NCBI GenBank assembly: GCA_900320795.1
Contig: ONTQ01000005.1
Coordinates: forward strand, 1-57,901
Length of the DNA: 57,901 nucleotides
Direction: 5' to 3'
Source: an uncultured Bacteroidales bacterium
GTDB taxonomy: Bacteria; Bacteroidota; Bacteroidia; Bacteroidales; UBA932
A program made the position numbers and the translations under genes. Every line of letters starts with the position of its first letter. The stretch's first letter is position 1. The notes beneath the pieces are model-generated. The model had not been told where the DNA came from and ran no database searches. It saw only the letters and a list, made by a program, of their open reading frames with translations. Positions 19,049 to 27,508 of the stretch are shown here, piece after piece.

Positions 19049-22012
19049 TTAGAAGTTAAACTTAACACCTACGATAAAGGTTCTCGGACGAGGGTACACC
19101 GTACCGTCGACACCGCCGTACACTTCCGGATCAATGCCGCTGTACTTGGTGATGGTGCAGATGTTCTGGACCGTACCGAAGATATTCAGGGAAGCGGGTC
19201 TGTCAGGATCCACGTTGAAAATCTTCGGGAAGGTGTAACCGATGGTGAGGTTGTCCAGTTTCAGGAAGGAACCGTCCTGGAGATAGTAGTCGGACAGGTA
19301 CTGGGCCTGGGTGAACATGGACTTGGGAGCGGAAGCGACGCGGTTGGAAACAAAGCTGTTGGTCCAAAGGTCGGCCAGCATTTCAGTATCGGAAGCCACG
19401 TTGTTATAGACCCAGTTGCCGATGGAGGCGTGTCCGGAGAGGGCGGCCGTCCAATTCTTCCAGTTGAAGGAAGTATTGAAACCGAAGGTGTAGTCGGCAT
19501 CGGCATGATGGCTCATGATCTTGTCGTCGGCCGTGATGGTGCCGTCGCCGTTCTGGTCCACATAGACACCGTTGACAGGGGCGCCATTCTTGTCATAGAC
19601 CTGCTGGTACAGATAGAAGGTACGCATGGGATAGCCCACCTGGATGAGCTGGACGTTGTTACCCGTACCGCCGGAGATACCGCCGGTCTCTACGCCGGCC
19701 GCGTTCTCATCGGAAGCGGTGAGCTTGGTAACTTTGTTCTTGTTATAGGCCATGTTCACGCCCATGGTCCAGTTGATGTCACGGGTCTCCACCAGAACGC
19801 CGTTGAGGTCGATTTCATAACCCATGTTGGTCATGGAGCCAATGTTGGTGTTCAGGTAGTTGGTAAGGTTGGAAAGGCCCGGAACGGGGATGTAGTTCAG
19901 AATGTCGCGGGTGTCGCGCTTGTACACATCCACGGATGCGGTGAGGCGGTCATTCCAGAAACCGAAGTCGATACCGGCGTTATAAGTAGTGGTGGTTTCC
20001 CACTTCAGGTTGGCGCTGTAGCCCAGGGCTACGACCGGAGCGGTATAGGCGCCGTTGTTCACGAAGTAGTAGGAGCCGGGCGTGTTGATGGAGAGGAACT
20101 GGGCGAAGGTGTCGTAGTAACCGCCCACTTCCTGCTGACCGGTTTCGCCCCAGGACAGACGGAGCTTGAGGGTGGAGACGGGATCCACATTCTTCAGGAA
20201 GTTCTCGTTCTTGATGTTCCAGCCCAGGGCCACGGAAGGGAAGATACCCCATTTGTTGTTCTGGAAGCGGGAAGTACCGTCGGCACGGATGGTCGCCGTA
20301 ATCAGGTAACGGTCTGCGAAGCTGTAGTTGGCACGGCCGAAGAAGGAGATCAGGTAAAGTTCGCCCTTGCCTTCGGTGTTGGACATTTCCAGACGGTCGG
20401 AGAGACGGTACTTGTAGTTGTGGCTGTTGTTCCAGAAGTGCTGCCAGGAGTAACCGGCCATGAAATCTACGAAATGCTTCTCGGCAAAGGTATGGCTGTA
20501 GTCGGCATAGAATTCGAGCGTGGTGTTCCGGCGGGTGTAGTCATAATCCGTGTGGGAACCGCCACCGGACTCGGTGGTGCTGTGGATGGATTCCTCAGAC
20601 CCGCGGGCAATTTCGGTGACACCGTTGGACTTGGCCCAGTCAATACCCAGGTTCAGGTTCAGGCGCAGGTCCTCGAAACCGTGGACCTTGTAGTCGAACT
20701 GGCTGTTGCCGATGAAACGAAGGGCGTTTGCGAAGTCTCGCTTGGAGTTCAGGAGGGCCACCGGGTTCATCGTAGCCATGGTATTGGGATTGCCGGAGAG
20801 GTCGTACCAGGTGGTGTAGCCGTTGATGCCGTTTCTGTCATAGACCGGCTTGGTGGGATCGTAGTGGTTGGCGGCACCGATGGCACCCTGGTTGGCATAC
20901 GTATTCACGGCATACGTGCCCTTACCGTTCAGGTTCACGGTGAGGTGCTTGTCGAAGAAGGTGGGAGCCAGGTTGAGGGCCAGGGTCCAGCGGTCCATTT
21001 CGGAGCCCTTCAGGGTACCGTTCTGCCAGGTGGCGCCACCGGAAACGCGGTAAGGAAGGACCTCACCGATGCGGCCGCTCAGGCTCAGGTTGGCATCCAC
21101 GGTGGGAGCCACCCGGTAGATCTGGCGCTGCCAGTCGGTGTTGGTGTTGCCCAGGGCTGCCTCCGCGGCGGAGTTGGGGCCGTAGAATTCCCGGATAAGG
21201 GAACGGATTCCGTCGGCGTCCAGCAGTTTGTTGTACTTGGCGATGGTGTTCACGGAAGTGGTGACGTCAGCCGAGAGGTGCGGACGCTTGTCGCCGGCCT
21301 TGGCTCCCTTCTTGGTGGTGATGACGATAACGCCGTTGGATGCGCGGGAACCGTAGATGGCGGTGGCGGAGGCATCCTTCAGCACGGTGAAACTCTCGAT
21401 GTCTTCCGGATTGATGGAAGAGAGGGCGTCGGCCATACCGGAAATGCCGTCATTGGACACGGGCAGGCCGTCAATCACGTACAGAGGCGTGTTGGAAGCG
21501 TTGATGGAGGAGCCGCCACGGATGCGGACGGTAGCAGCCGAACCCGGCATACCGTCACCCGCCGTGACCACCACACCGGCGCTCTTGCCGCGCAGGAGGT
21601 CGGCCGGGGAGGTGATGACACCCTTGTTGATTTCATCAGCCTTCACGGTAGAGACGGAGCCGGTAAGGTCGCTCTTCTTGACAGTACCGTAACCGATGAT
21701 CACCACGTCATCCAAGAATTCGGTATCCTCGGCGAGGGTGATGGTAGCGGGTACGGCAGAGGCCGTAAAGACTTGGGTCGCATAGCCGATGCAGCTGATT
21801 TCCACCACTGCATTGGCACTGGAAACGGTGAGGATGAAGTCGCCGTCGAGACCGGTGGAAACGCCGTTGGTCGTTCCCTGCTCGATCACCGAAGCCCCGA
21901 TGACGGGGCCGATGGCGTCCACTACCACACCTTTAACCTGGTATCCGCCCTGGGCGAATACGGTAGCGCAGGTTGTAAGCAACACTGCGATTGCGGTTAA
22001 AATCCTTTTCAT
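19049..22012 (-). CDS. SusC/RagA-family TonB-dependent outer-membrane transporter
   Basis: 987 residues: signal peptide, carboxypeptidase-regulatory-like domain (QVKGVVVDAIGPVIGASV), plug domain with GGSSINASNTPLYVIDG and PEDIESFTVLKDASATAIYG, and a 22-strand barrel ending in an aromatic residue (GVKFNF). Imports oligosaccharides captured by SusD. No FecR-interacting extension is visible between signal and plug, so it is a plain SusC instead of an anti-sigma-linked type. It follows the MFS gene by 22 bases. Confidence 0.96.
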   Translation of the reverse strand: MKRILTAIAVLLTTCATVFAQGGYQVKGVVVDAIGPVIGASVIEQGTTNGVSTGLDGDFILTVSSANAVVEISCIGYATQVFTASAVPATITLAEDTEFLDDVVIIGYGTVKKSDLTGSVSTVKADEINKGVITSPADLLRGKSAGVVVTAGDGMPGSAATVRIRGGSSINASNTPLYVIDGLPVSNDGISGMADALSSINPEDIESFTVLKDASATAIYGSRASNGVIVITTKKGAKAGDKRPHLSADVTTSVNTIAKYNKLLDADGIRSLIREFYGPNSAAEAALGNTNTDWQRQIYRVAPTVDANLSLSGRIGEVLPYRVSGGATWQNGTLKGSEMDRWTLALNLAPTFFDKHLTVNLNGKGTYAVNTYANQGAIGAANHYDPTKPVYDRNGINGYTTWYDLSGNPNTMATMNPVALLNSKRDFANALRFIGNSQFDYKVHGFEDLRLNLNLGIDWAKSNGVTEIARGSEESIHSTTESGGGSHTDYDYTRRNTTLEFYADYSHTFAEKHFVDFMAGYSWQHFWNNSHNYKYRLSDRLEMSNTEGKGELYLISFFGRANYSFADRYLITATIRADGTSRFQNNKWGIFPSVALGWNIKNENFLKNVDPVSTLKLRLSWGETGQQEVGGYYDTFAQFLSINTPGSYYFVNNGAYTAPVVALGYSANLKWETTTTYNAGIDFGFWNDRLTASVDVYKRDTRDILNYIPVPGLSNLTNYLNTNIGSMTNMGYEIDLNGVLVETRDINWTMGVNMAYNKNKVTKLTASDENAAGVETGGISGGTGNNVQLIQVGYPMRTFYLYQQVYDKNGAPVNGVYVDQNGDGTITADDKIMSHHADADYTFGFNTSFNWKNWTAALSGHASIGNWVYNNVASDTEMLADLWTNSFVSNRVASAPKSMFTQAQYLSDYYLQDGSFLKLDNLTIGYTFPKIFNVDPDRPASLNIFGTVQNICTITKYSGIDPEVYGGVDGTVYPRPRTFIVGVKFNF

Positions 22013-22034
22013 TAGTGTGTAGTTAATTGATAAA

Positions 22035-23360
22035 TTATTTGGTTTTGATAAATCTCACGCAAAGGGCTCCCAGAACCAGGAACACACCGGCAACCAGCAG
22101 CATGGCCGGCTGGCTGCCTCCCACCAGAGAGAGCACCAGACCGCCCGTGGCGGCGGCCACGATCTGCGGGAGGCAGATGGTTCCATTGAAAAGACCCAGA
22201 TAGCTTCCCATATACGGGCTTCCCTCCAGAGCGTTGGTCAGGAGCGTGAACGGAAGGGCCAGCATGGCGGCCCAGGCAAAGCCGATAAGGAAATAACTCA
22301 CGAACAGCAGATACTGGTTGTGGATGAACATCACGGATGCAAAGCCCAGGGCTCCCACCAGAAGGCTCACCACATAGGCCAGCTTCAGGTTCTTGAATCG
22401 CGGCAGCACGGCAGCCCAGACCAGCGAGCCCACCGCCTGGACGGCGAACAGCACGCCCACCCAGTTGCCGGCGGTCTGATAAGCCTCGGAAGCGGTATCG
22501 GCCGTATGCCAGACATTGTGGGCGATGGCACCGTTGGTGTACGTCCACATATACAGGAAAGCAGCCCAGCAGAAGAATTGCACCAGGCCCACCGTCCAGA
22601 AGGTCCGGGGGGCTTTGAACAGGAGCTTGAACAGGCCTTCGCCCTTTTCCTCTTTCTTGTCCCGAAGGTCGATGCCATGGAACTCGGCATACTCCTTCGG
22701 GGGCATTTCTTTCACGCGGAGAAAAGTGTATAGCACGCAGAGGATGAGGATGGCGGCACCGCAGTAAAAACTGTAGATGACGCTGTCGGGCACCACGCCT
22801 TTTGGAGCAGTATTGGCTATGCCGATCCAGGTGAACAGGATGGGGAAAATGTAGCCCACCAGCGAACCGGCGTTGCACAGGAAACTCTGGATGCTGTAAG
22901 CCGTGGTTTTCTGCTCTTCGTTCACCATGTCGCCCACCATCATCTTAAAGGGCTGCATGGCGATATTGATGGACGTATCCAGGAAAATGAGGGAGAACAG
23001 GCCGAACCACATGGCCATGTTCAGGCCCAGGAAAAGACGGGTACTGAAATGCAGGCTTCCGGCATTGGGGAGAAAGATCATCACCAGCACGGCGATGATG
23101 GCGCCCACCAGCAGATAGGGCTTGCGGCGTCCCATCCTGCACCAGGTACGGTCACTGTACTTGCCGATAAGGGGTTGGACAATCATGCCCATCAGAGGAG
23201 GCAGAATCCAGAAAAAACTCAGCTGATGGGGGTCTGCGCCCAGGGTGGCGAAAATACGGCTGATATTGGCACTCTGCAGGGCATAGGCAATCTGCACGCC
23301 GAAAAAGCCGAAGCTCAAATCCACCAGCTGGCGGAAAGTCAAGTCACGTTTTTGAGACAT
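22035..23360 (-). CDS. Inner-membrane MFS sugar importer (SLC45/GPH-like), first gene of starch operon
   Basis: 441 residues with 12 TM segments and motifs of the sucrose/maltose branch of MFS carriers: GKYSDRTWCRMGRRKPYLLVG after TM2, GDMVNEEQKTTAYSIQSF, and a C-terminal TNALEGSPYMGSYLGLFNGTICLPQ. Its place at the head of a susC-susD-susE/F-amylase operon supports maltose or malto-oligosaccharide uptake across the inner membrane. The start is MSQKRDLTFRQLVD (ATG 23358-23360). A -7 box TAAATTTG lies at 23391-23398 on the minus strand. Confidence 0.87.
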   Translation of the reverse strand: MSQKRDLTFRQLVDLSFGFFGVQIAYALQSANISRIFATLGADPHQLSFFWILPPLMGMIVQPLIGKYSDRTWCRMGRRKPYLLVGAIIAVLVMIFLPNAGSLHFSTRLFLGLNMAMWFGLFSLIFLDTSINIAMQPFKMMVGDMVNEEQKTTAYSIQSFLCNAGSLVGYIFPILFTWIGIANTAPKGVVPDSVIYSFYCGAAILILCVLYTFLRVKEMPPKEYAEFHGIDLRDKKEEKGEGLFKLLFKAPRTFWTVGLVQFFCWAAFLYMWTYTNGAIAHNVWHTADTASEAYQTAGNWVGVLFAVQAVGSLVWAAVLPRFKNLKLAYVVSLLVGALGFASVMFIHNQYLLFVSYFLIGFAWAAMLALPFTLLTNALEGSPYMGSYLGLFNGTICLPQIVAAATGGLVLSLVGGSQPAMLLVAGVFLVLGALCVRFIKTK

Positions 23361-23404
23361 TGTGTTACTAGTTTTAGCCAGAAAAGTGTACAAATTTAAT
23401 CATT

Positions 23405-23433
23405 CGCACGCATACTTTATACACGCGCGTGCG
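23405..23433. promoter_or_regulatory. Inverted repeat between starch operon and two-component genes
   Basis: CGCACGC (23405-23411) and GCGTGCG (23427-23433) form a perfect 7-base inverted repeat separated by 15 bases. It sits just upstream of the MFS -7 box and before the kinase promoter, the position expected for an operator or activator site controlling one or both divergent units. No protein can be assigned to it from sequence alone. Confidence 0.35.
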
Positions 23434-23458
23434 CAAAAAGTGGTTGAATGGACATTTT

Positions 23459-23490
23459 TTTGCGACGAACGGAATTATTGTGTATTTTCG
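23459..23490 (+). promoter_or_regulatory. Promoter of the histidine kinase gene
   Basis: TTTG (23459-23462), a 20-base spacer, then TATTTTCG (23483-23490), one base off the TAnnTTTG consensus. The kinase ATG follows after eight bases, so the leader is very short. Confidence 0.55.
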
Positions 23491-23498
23491 CAGAAAGT

Positions 23499-24647
23499 AT
23501 GAACAAAGTTCCCACGACCTGGTACATCCATGGCTTCGCCCTGTTGCATGCCGCCGCTACGGTGGTATGTTCCCTGCTGGGAATCCGCGACACCCTGGTC
23601 CTTACGGCCTTAACCATGACCCTGGCGGTCATCGTCTGCCGGCGGGAGAACCTGACGGTAGAACTCACGACCATCTCCCTGGTCCTGGTAAACATCCTGG
23701 GCTTCGTGCTGGGAAACCTCGCGGCCCGGTGGTTTTTTGAATCGCTTCCCCCCACCATACAGCACGCCCTGTCCACGTTTTTGGTAACGGAATTGCTGGG
23801 CTGGGCGCTCTATGGTTTTGCACACAGCGTAACGCCTTCTGGAGCAGCCATTTATGAGCGCAACCTTTCCTGGAGCCGCAATCTGGGCTGGCTCATCGCT
23901 TCCATCGCCGTGGTCTTTGGCATCCGTGTCTATATGGACCTCAGTTATGCCGGAGACCTCTTCGATGAATCGGCCGTCATCTGGATTCTGGTCATCGTCA
24001 CCTTCATTTCCCTGACGTACATGGTGCTTTTCGCCGTGCGGATGCAACGGGAAGCCACCCGGCAGCGCACCCGCCGGCACCAGGCCGAATTCAGTTACAT
24101 GAACTTGAAAAACCAGGTGAACCCGCATTTTCTCTTCAACAGCCTCAACGTGCTGGATGCCATCGTGACCGAAGGCACACGGGAGGAAGCCAGCGAATAC
24201 ATCCACAAGATGGCCGCCATCTACCGCTACCTGATGCAGGTGGAAGGGAAGCGGGTCGTACCCCTTTCCGAGGAACTCTCCTTTGCCCGCAATTACCGGG
24301 ACCTGGTCCTCATCCGCTTCCCGGAAGGGCTCGTCATCCGGGAAGACATCCCGCAGCCATCGGGCTACATTGTCCCCTGCACCCTCCAACTTTTGCTGGA
24401 GAACGTCACCAAGCACAATGCCATATCGGCCGATAATCCCTTGCAGGTGAGCCTCACTTCCGACGGAGGAAAAATCACCGTCCGGAACAAGCGCATTCCC
24501 AAAGTCAACTATTCCGGGGCTTCCACCGGAATTGGCCTGCAATATATCCGGAACCAATACCGGGACATTGCCGGTGCGGAAATAGAAGTGGAAGAAACGC
24601 CTGATTCCTTCACTGTTACCGTTCCCATTTTGAAAAACTTCGAATAA
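23499..24647 (+). CDS. LytS-type membrane histidine kinase
   Basis: 382 residues. Six or so N-terminal hydrophobic segments (about residues 8-190) form a membrane sensor. They are followed by a His_kinase domain with the phosphoacceptor motif NPHFLFNSLN, an N-box-like LLLENVTKHN, and a degenerate ATPase with TGIGLQYIRNQY. Such kinases phosphorylate LytTR response regulators, and one follows at 24667. Divergence from the starch operon suggests it may sense envelope or sugar state and control that operon, but this is inference. ATG at 23499 was chosen because a promoter precedes it. Confidence 0.88.
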   Translation: MNKVPTTWYIHGFALLHAAATVVCSLLGIRDTLVLTALTMTLAVIVCRRENLTVELTTISLVLVNILGFVLGNLAARWFFESLPPTIQHALSTFLVTELLGWALYGFAHSVTPSGAAIYERNLSWSRNLGWLIASIAVVFGIRVYMDLSYAGDLFDESAVIWILVIVTFISLTYMVLFAVRMQREATRQRTRRHQAEFSYMNLKNQVNPHFLFNSLNVLDAIVTEGTREEASEYIHKMAAIYRYLMQVEGKRVVPLSEELSFARNYRDLVLIRFPEGLVIREDIPQPSGYIVPCTLQLLLENVTKHNAISADNPLQVSLTSDGGKITVRNKRIPKVNYSGASTGIGLQYIRNQYRDIAGAEIEVEETPDSFTVTVPILKNFE

Positions 24648-24660
24648 ATTCCTATCTTTG
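24629..24660 (+). promoter_or_regulatory. Promoter of the response regulator gene
   Basis: TTTG (24629-24632), exactly 20 bases, then TATCTTTG (24653-24660), a perfect Bacteroidetes promoter overlapping the 3' end of the kinase gene. The regulator ATG is six bases beyond, so transcripts from here are nearly leaderless. The regulator can therefore be expressed independently of its kinase. Confidence 0.75.
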
Positions 24661-24666
24661 CAGCCT

Positions 24667-25404
24667 ATGAGAGCCCTCATTATTGAAGACGAAGCACGTG
24701 CCCGCGAACACATGGTCAAACTGCTCTCCGCCAACTTCCCCGACGTGGAGGTAGTGGGAGCGGTAGGCTCCGTAAAGGACAGTGTTGCCTGGCTGGGCTC
24801 CCATCCGGCTCCTGACGTCATTTTCATGGACGTGGAACTCTCGGACGGCAGCAGTTTCGAGATTTTCGCCCGGATGGAAATCCCCTGCCCGGTGGTAATG
24901 ACCACAGCCTATGACCAATATGCCATCCATGCCTTCGAGGTACATGCCGTGGATTATCTCCTCAAGCCCATCGGCCTTCCGGAACTCAGCCGCGCCATTT
25001 CCCGTGTGGCGGCCGGAGAGGCATCCCGTCCCAGCAGCGAAACGGTCCGCGCCATCGCCCGAAAAGAGAAATTCCTCATCCGCCTCAATGACCGCATCGT
25101 CCCCGTCCGCACGGCCGATATCGCCTACTTCTACTCGGAGGACAAAAACACCTATCTGGTCACCCTCTCAGGGTCGTCCTATGTCCTGGATGAATCCCTG
25201 GATGCCCTGGCAGGGAATCTGGGACCGGCCGATTTCTTCCGCATCTCCCGCAGCTGCATCATTTCCGAGCAGGTGATTGACAGCGTCTCCAAACTCATGG
25301 GAGGGCGTCTTCGCATCACCCTTCGCCGCGACATTCCCGCCCTCACGGACTTTACGGTCTCCCGGGCTCGTGTAGATTCGTTCCTGGACTGGCTCCAGCA
25401 ATAA
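24667..25404 (+). CDS. LytTR-family response regulator
   Basis: 245 residues. The receiver domain has acidic pocket E8-D9, phosphoacceptor D55 (IFMDVEL) and K100 (DYLLKPIG). The C-terminal LytTR DNA-binding domain begins near 135 (KFLIRLNDRIVPVRTADIAYFYSEDK). It is cognate to the kinase upstream. LytTR proteins bind paired direct repeats, which I could not identify with confidence. The start is ATG at 24667; a TTG three codons earlier lies inside the promoter box. Confidence 0.92.
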   Translation: MRALIIEDEARAREHMVKLLSANFPDVEVVGAVGSVKDSVAWLGSHPAPDVIFMDVELSDGSSFEIFARMEIPCPVVMTTAYDQYAIHAFEVHAVDYLLKPIGLPELSRAISRVAAGEASRPSSETVRAIARKEKFLIRLNDRIVPVRTADIAYFYSEDKNTYLVTLSGSSYVLDESLDALAGNLGPADFFRISRSCIISEQVIDSVSKLMGGRLRITLRRDIPALTDFTVSRARVDSFLDWLQQ

Positions 25405-25436
25405 GCCGCCTCGCCCCCCTCATGCACCTTGGCCCC

Positions 25437-25518
25437 TCGTGCACCAAACACCCCCTTTTTGTGCACGACACCGCGCTTTTCGCCCTCTCGTGCACCAAAC
25501 AGCCCCTTTTCGTGCACG
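25437..25518 (-). repeat. GTGCAC repeat array, short copy (two units, inverted relative to the long array)
   Basis: GTGCAC occurs at 25439, 25461, 25490 and 25512, with spacings of 22, 29 and 22 bases, the same alternating pattern as the array at 27509-27859 but on the opposite strand. Each 22-base pair forms an 8-base stem TCGTGCAC/GTGCACGA around a C-rich loop. It fills the space between the response regulator stop and menA. The last GTGCAC falls inside the menA promoter region. Confidence 0.85.
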
Positions 25519-25534
25519 ACACGGTTATTTTTGC

Positions 25535-25542
25535 TAACTTTG
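25535..25542 (+). promoter_or_regulatory. Putative menA -7 element
   Basis: TAACTTTG matches TAnnTTTG and lies five bases before the menA ATG. The upstream box would fall near 25511-25515, inside the last repeat unit, so the repeat array and promoter are physically merged. Confidence 0.5.
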
Positions 25543-25547
25543 TGCCC

Positions 25548-26456
25548 ATGACACTGAAAGCAGCTCTTAAATCCATGCGCCTTCGCACCCTTCCGCTCTC
25601 TACGGCGGGCGTGCTGCTGGGCATCCTCCTGGCCGTGGCCGACTGGAAAGTTGACCCCGGGACGGCAATCCTTATCGTGCTTACTACCACTTGTTTGCAG
25701 ATTCTCTCCAATCTTTCCAACGAACTCGGCGATGTGCTGCGGGGAACAGACACCGCGCAGCGGGAAGGCCCTCAGTACGGCCTCAACGGCGGAGAGATGA
25801 CCATTCCGGAAATGAAGCGGCTCATCGGCCTGTTCGTAGGACTTTGCATTGTGCTAGGCACGGCCATGACCTGGAAAGCCTTCGGCACTCTTTGGGAACT
25901 GACGCCCATCCTGGTCCTGATGCTCGGTGCAGGAGCCATTGCGGCGGCCATGAAATATACTCTGGGCCATAACCCCTACGGTTACAGGGCCAAAGGCGAC
26001 ATCTATGTATTCCTGTTCTTCGGCCTGGTGGCCGTGCTCGGCGCCTATTTCGTCTGCACCATGGGTGCGGGTCTGCACTGGAAACTGCTGCTTCCGGCAT
26101 CGGCCGTGGGCTTTTTCTCGGTGGGTGTGCTTAATGTGAACAATGTCCGCGACATGAAAACGGATGCGGCTACCCGTACCACCGTGGCCCTCAAACTGGG
26201 ACTTCACAAGGCCCGCATTTACCAGACGGCGCTAATCGGCCTGGGCTGGGCATGTATGGCGGTTTACTGCCTGCTCTGCTGGCCTTCCGTCTGGCATTGG
26301 CTGTGGATAATCACACTTCCGCTCTATATCAAACACTTACACATAGTATGGACGCGTGAAGACCGTGCCCTGGATCCGGCTCTTCCGCTACTGGTAATGT
26401 CCACATTCCTCCTGTGTCTTTTAATGGGCACAGGCTTCTGCGTCTATTTGATCTGA
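25548..26456 (+). CDS. menA: 1,4-dihydroxy-2-naphthoate polyprenyltransferase
   Basis: A 302-residue UbiA-superfamily membrane prenyltransferase attaching the isoprenoid tail to DHNA in menaquinone synthesis. Two Asp-rich metal-binding motifs are seen: NELGDVLRGTD near residues 55-65 and NNVRDMKTD in the second half, with eight or nine TM helices. The start MTLKAALKSMRLRTLPLS is chosen because upstream in-frame codons are just translated repeat array. It overlaps the convergent transposase-like gene by 13 bases. The element pair of repeat arrays brackets it. Confidence 0.9.
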   Translation: MTLKAALKSMRLRTLPLSTAGVLLGILLAVADWKVDPGTAILIVLTTTCLQILSNLSNELGDVLRGTDTAQREGPQYGLNGGEMTIPEMKRLIGLFVGLCIVLGTAMTWKAFGTLWELTPILVLMLGAGAIAAAMKYTLGHNPYGYRAKGDIYVFLFFGLVAVLGAYFVCTMGAGLHWKLLLPASAVGFFSVGVLNVNNVRDMKTDAATRTTVALKLGLHKARIYQTALIGLGWACMAVYCLLCWPSVWHWLWIITLPLYIKHLHIVWTREDRALDPALPLLVMSTFLLCLLMGTGFCVYLI

Positions 26457-27370
26457 GCCTTCGCTACTAGCGGGAACAACTCGTTCACCTCTTTCAGAGG
26501 AAGTTTCGTCAGGCGGGCAATCTGTCCGTTGGAAGCATAGTATTTGTTCTTGAGCAAGACGGCCAGTTGCTGTTTCCCATGCCAATCCAATTTGAAAGGG
26601 TCTTCTGTTTTCAACTCTTTCCGGCATAGTTTGTATAAAACAGGCAAGAGGTCCTCATCGGTCAACTGGGGCGCCCCGTCATAGGACAAGGAAAGCTCGA
26701 CCTGGGCATCAACGTTTTTTAATACGCTATACACAAATTGACGCGCATTGTCGTAGAAAGACATCACCAACTTGAAATCCACGAAACTCCATGGCTGCGC
26801 CATCCCGTCTTTAACAAAGATTCCAGAACTCAGGGCCGATATGCTTCTGGAGCATGTGAACTCCCGTAAAGCCCTGCCGCTTAGGTCTGAAGCCGGAATT
26901 CCGTCCAGATTGAGCAGAGGGTTGAAGTAAAGAAAACCCGATGACCAGGGATCGGCAAAAACGTTCACATCGGGCGTCACTACAAATGTGTTCCGAATCA
27001 CATATGCAATTTCATTCCGCATTTGCTTCAAATTGTCTATCGATTTGGTTCTTGCTTCCGTCTGATTCAGCAACGTTCCTCGCCCATGCCGGGAAAAATA
27101 ATTGTTGAGAAGCAGTCTGTATCGGTCAAAGAATAATAAAACTTGTTCCTTTTCTCCTGATAGAATAAAGTGGAAGTGGTTCGTCATGATGGAATAAGCC
27201 AGCAGTTTGCAACCGGACTCGGTAACGGCTATCGCGAGGTAGTTCACGGCAAGGCGCCGTTCTTTTTCGGAATGAAAGAACAAATCATTCTCCAGAGGTT
27301 TGGTATAAAGGTGAAAGCAAGGACCTGTATTCAGGAAAGCTTGCTCGGCAGGGGTGCTTGAATAGTACAT
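26444..27370 (-). CDS. IS200/RAYT-like HUH tyrosine transposase
   Basis: 308 residues. The N-terminal half is a Y1 transposase domain: GPCFHLYTKPL opening strand, YSIMTNHFHFILS with the HUH-type pair H65/H67, and a helix with AYVIRNTFV in which Y123 occupies the place of the catalytic Tyr in the family's YIxxNPV motif. REP-associated tyrosine transposases keep this layout with an extended C-terminus, here residues about 150-308 of unknown fold. The gene lies between two inverted GTGCAC arrays, as expected if it processes or mobilises them. A -7-like box TACTTTTG is at 27388-27395 on the minus strand. It is single copy in this window and appears intact. Confidence 0.8.
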   Translation of the reverse strand: MYYSSTPAEQAFLNTGPCFHLYTKPLENDLFFHSEKERRLAVNYLAIAVTESGCKLLAYSIMTNHFHFILSGEKEQVLLFFDRYRLLLNNYFSRHGRGTLLNQTEARTKSIDNLKQMRNEIAYVIRNTFVVTPDVNVFADPWSSGFLYFNPLLNLDGIPASDLSGRALREFTCSRSISALSSGIFVKDGMAQPWSFVDFKLVMSFYDNARQFVYSVLKNVDAQVELSLSYDGAPQLTDEDLLPVLYKLCRKELKTEDPFKLDWHGKQQLAVLLKNKYYASNGQIARLTKLPLKEVNELFPLVAKAQIK

Positions 27371-27508
27371 TGTATATCAGTTTTCCGCAAAAGTAAAAGA
27401 TAATCCCTGCACATATCGGTCAAAACGTATTTATGTGACGAAATAAAATCATATAGGGACAAATTGCCGGAATCGTAAAAAACATTTTCTCTGTTCTTTA
27501 CGATTCCC

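Noticed and set aside
19037..22000. 987-codon open frame antisense to SusC, and similar long antisense frames at 15665-18499, 3767-5299 and 31934-34804
   Set aside because: They mirror strong protein families on the other strand, have no recognisable domains, and arise from GC-rich codon use.
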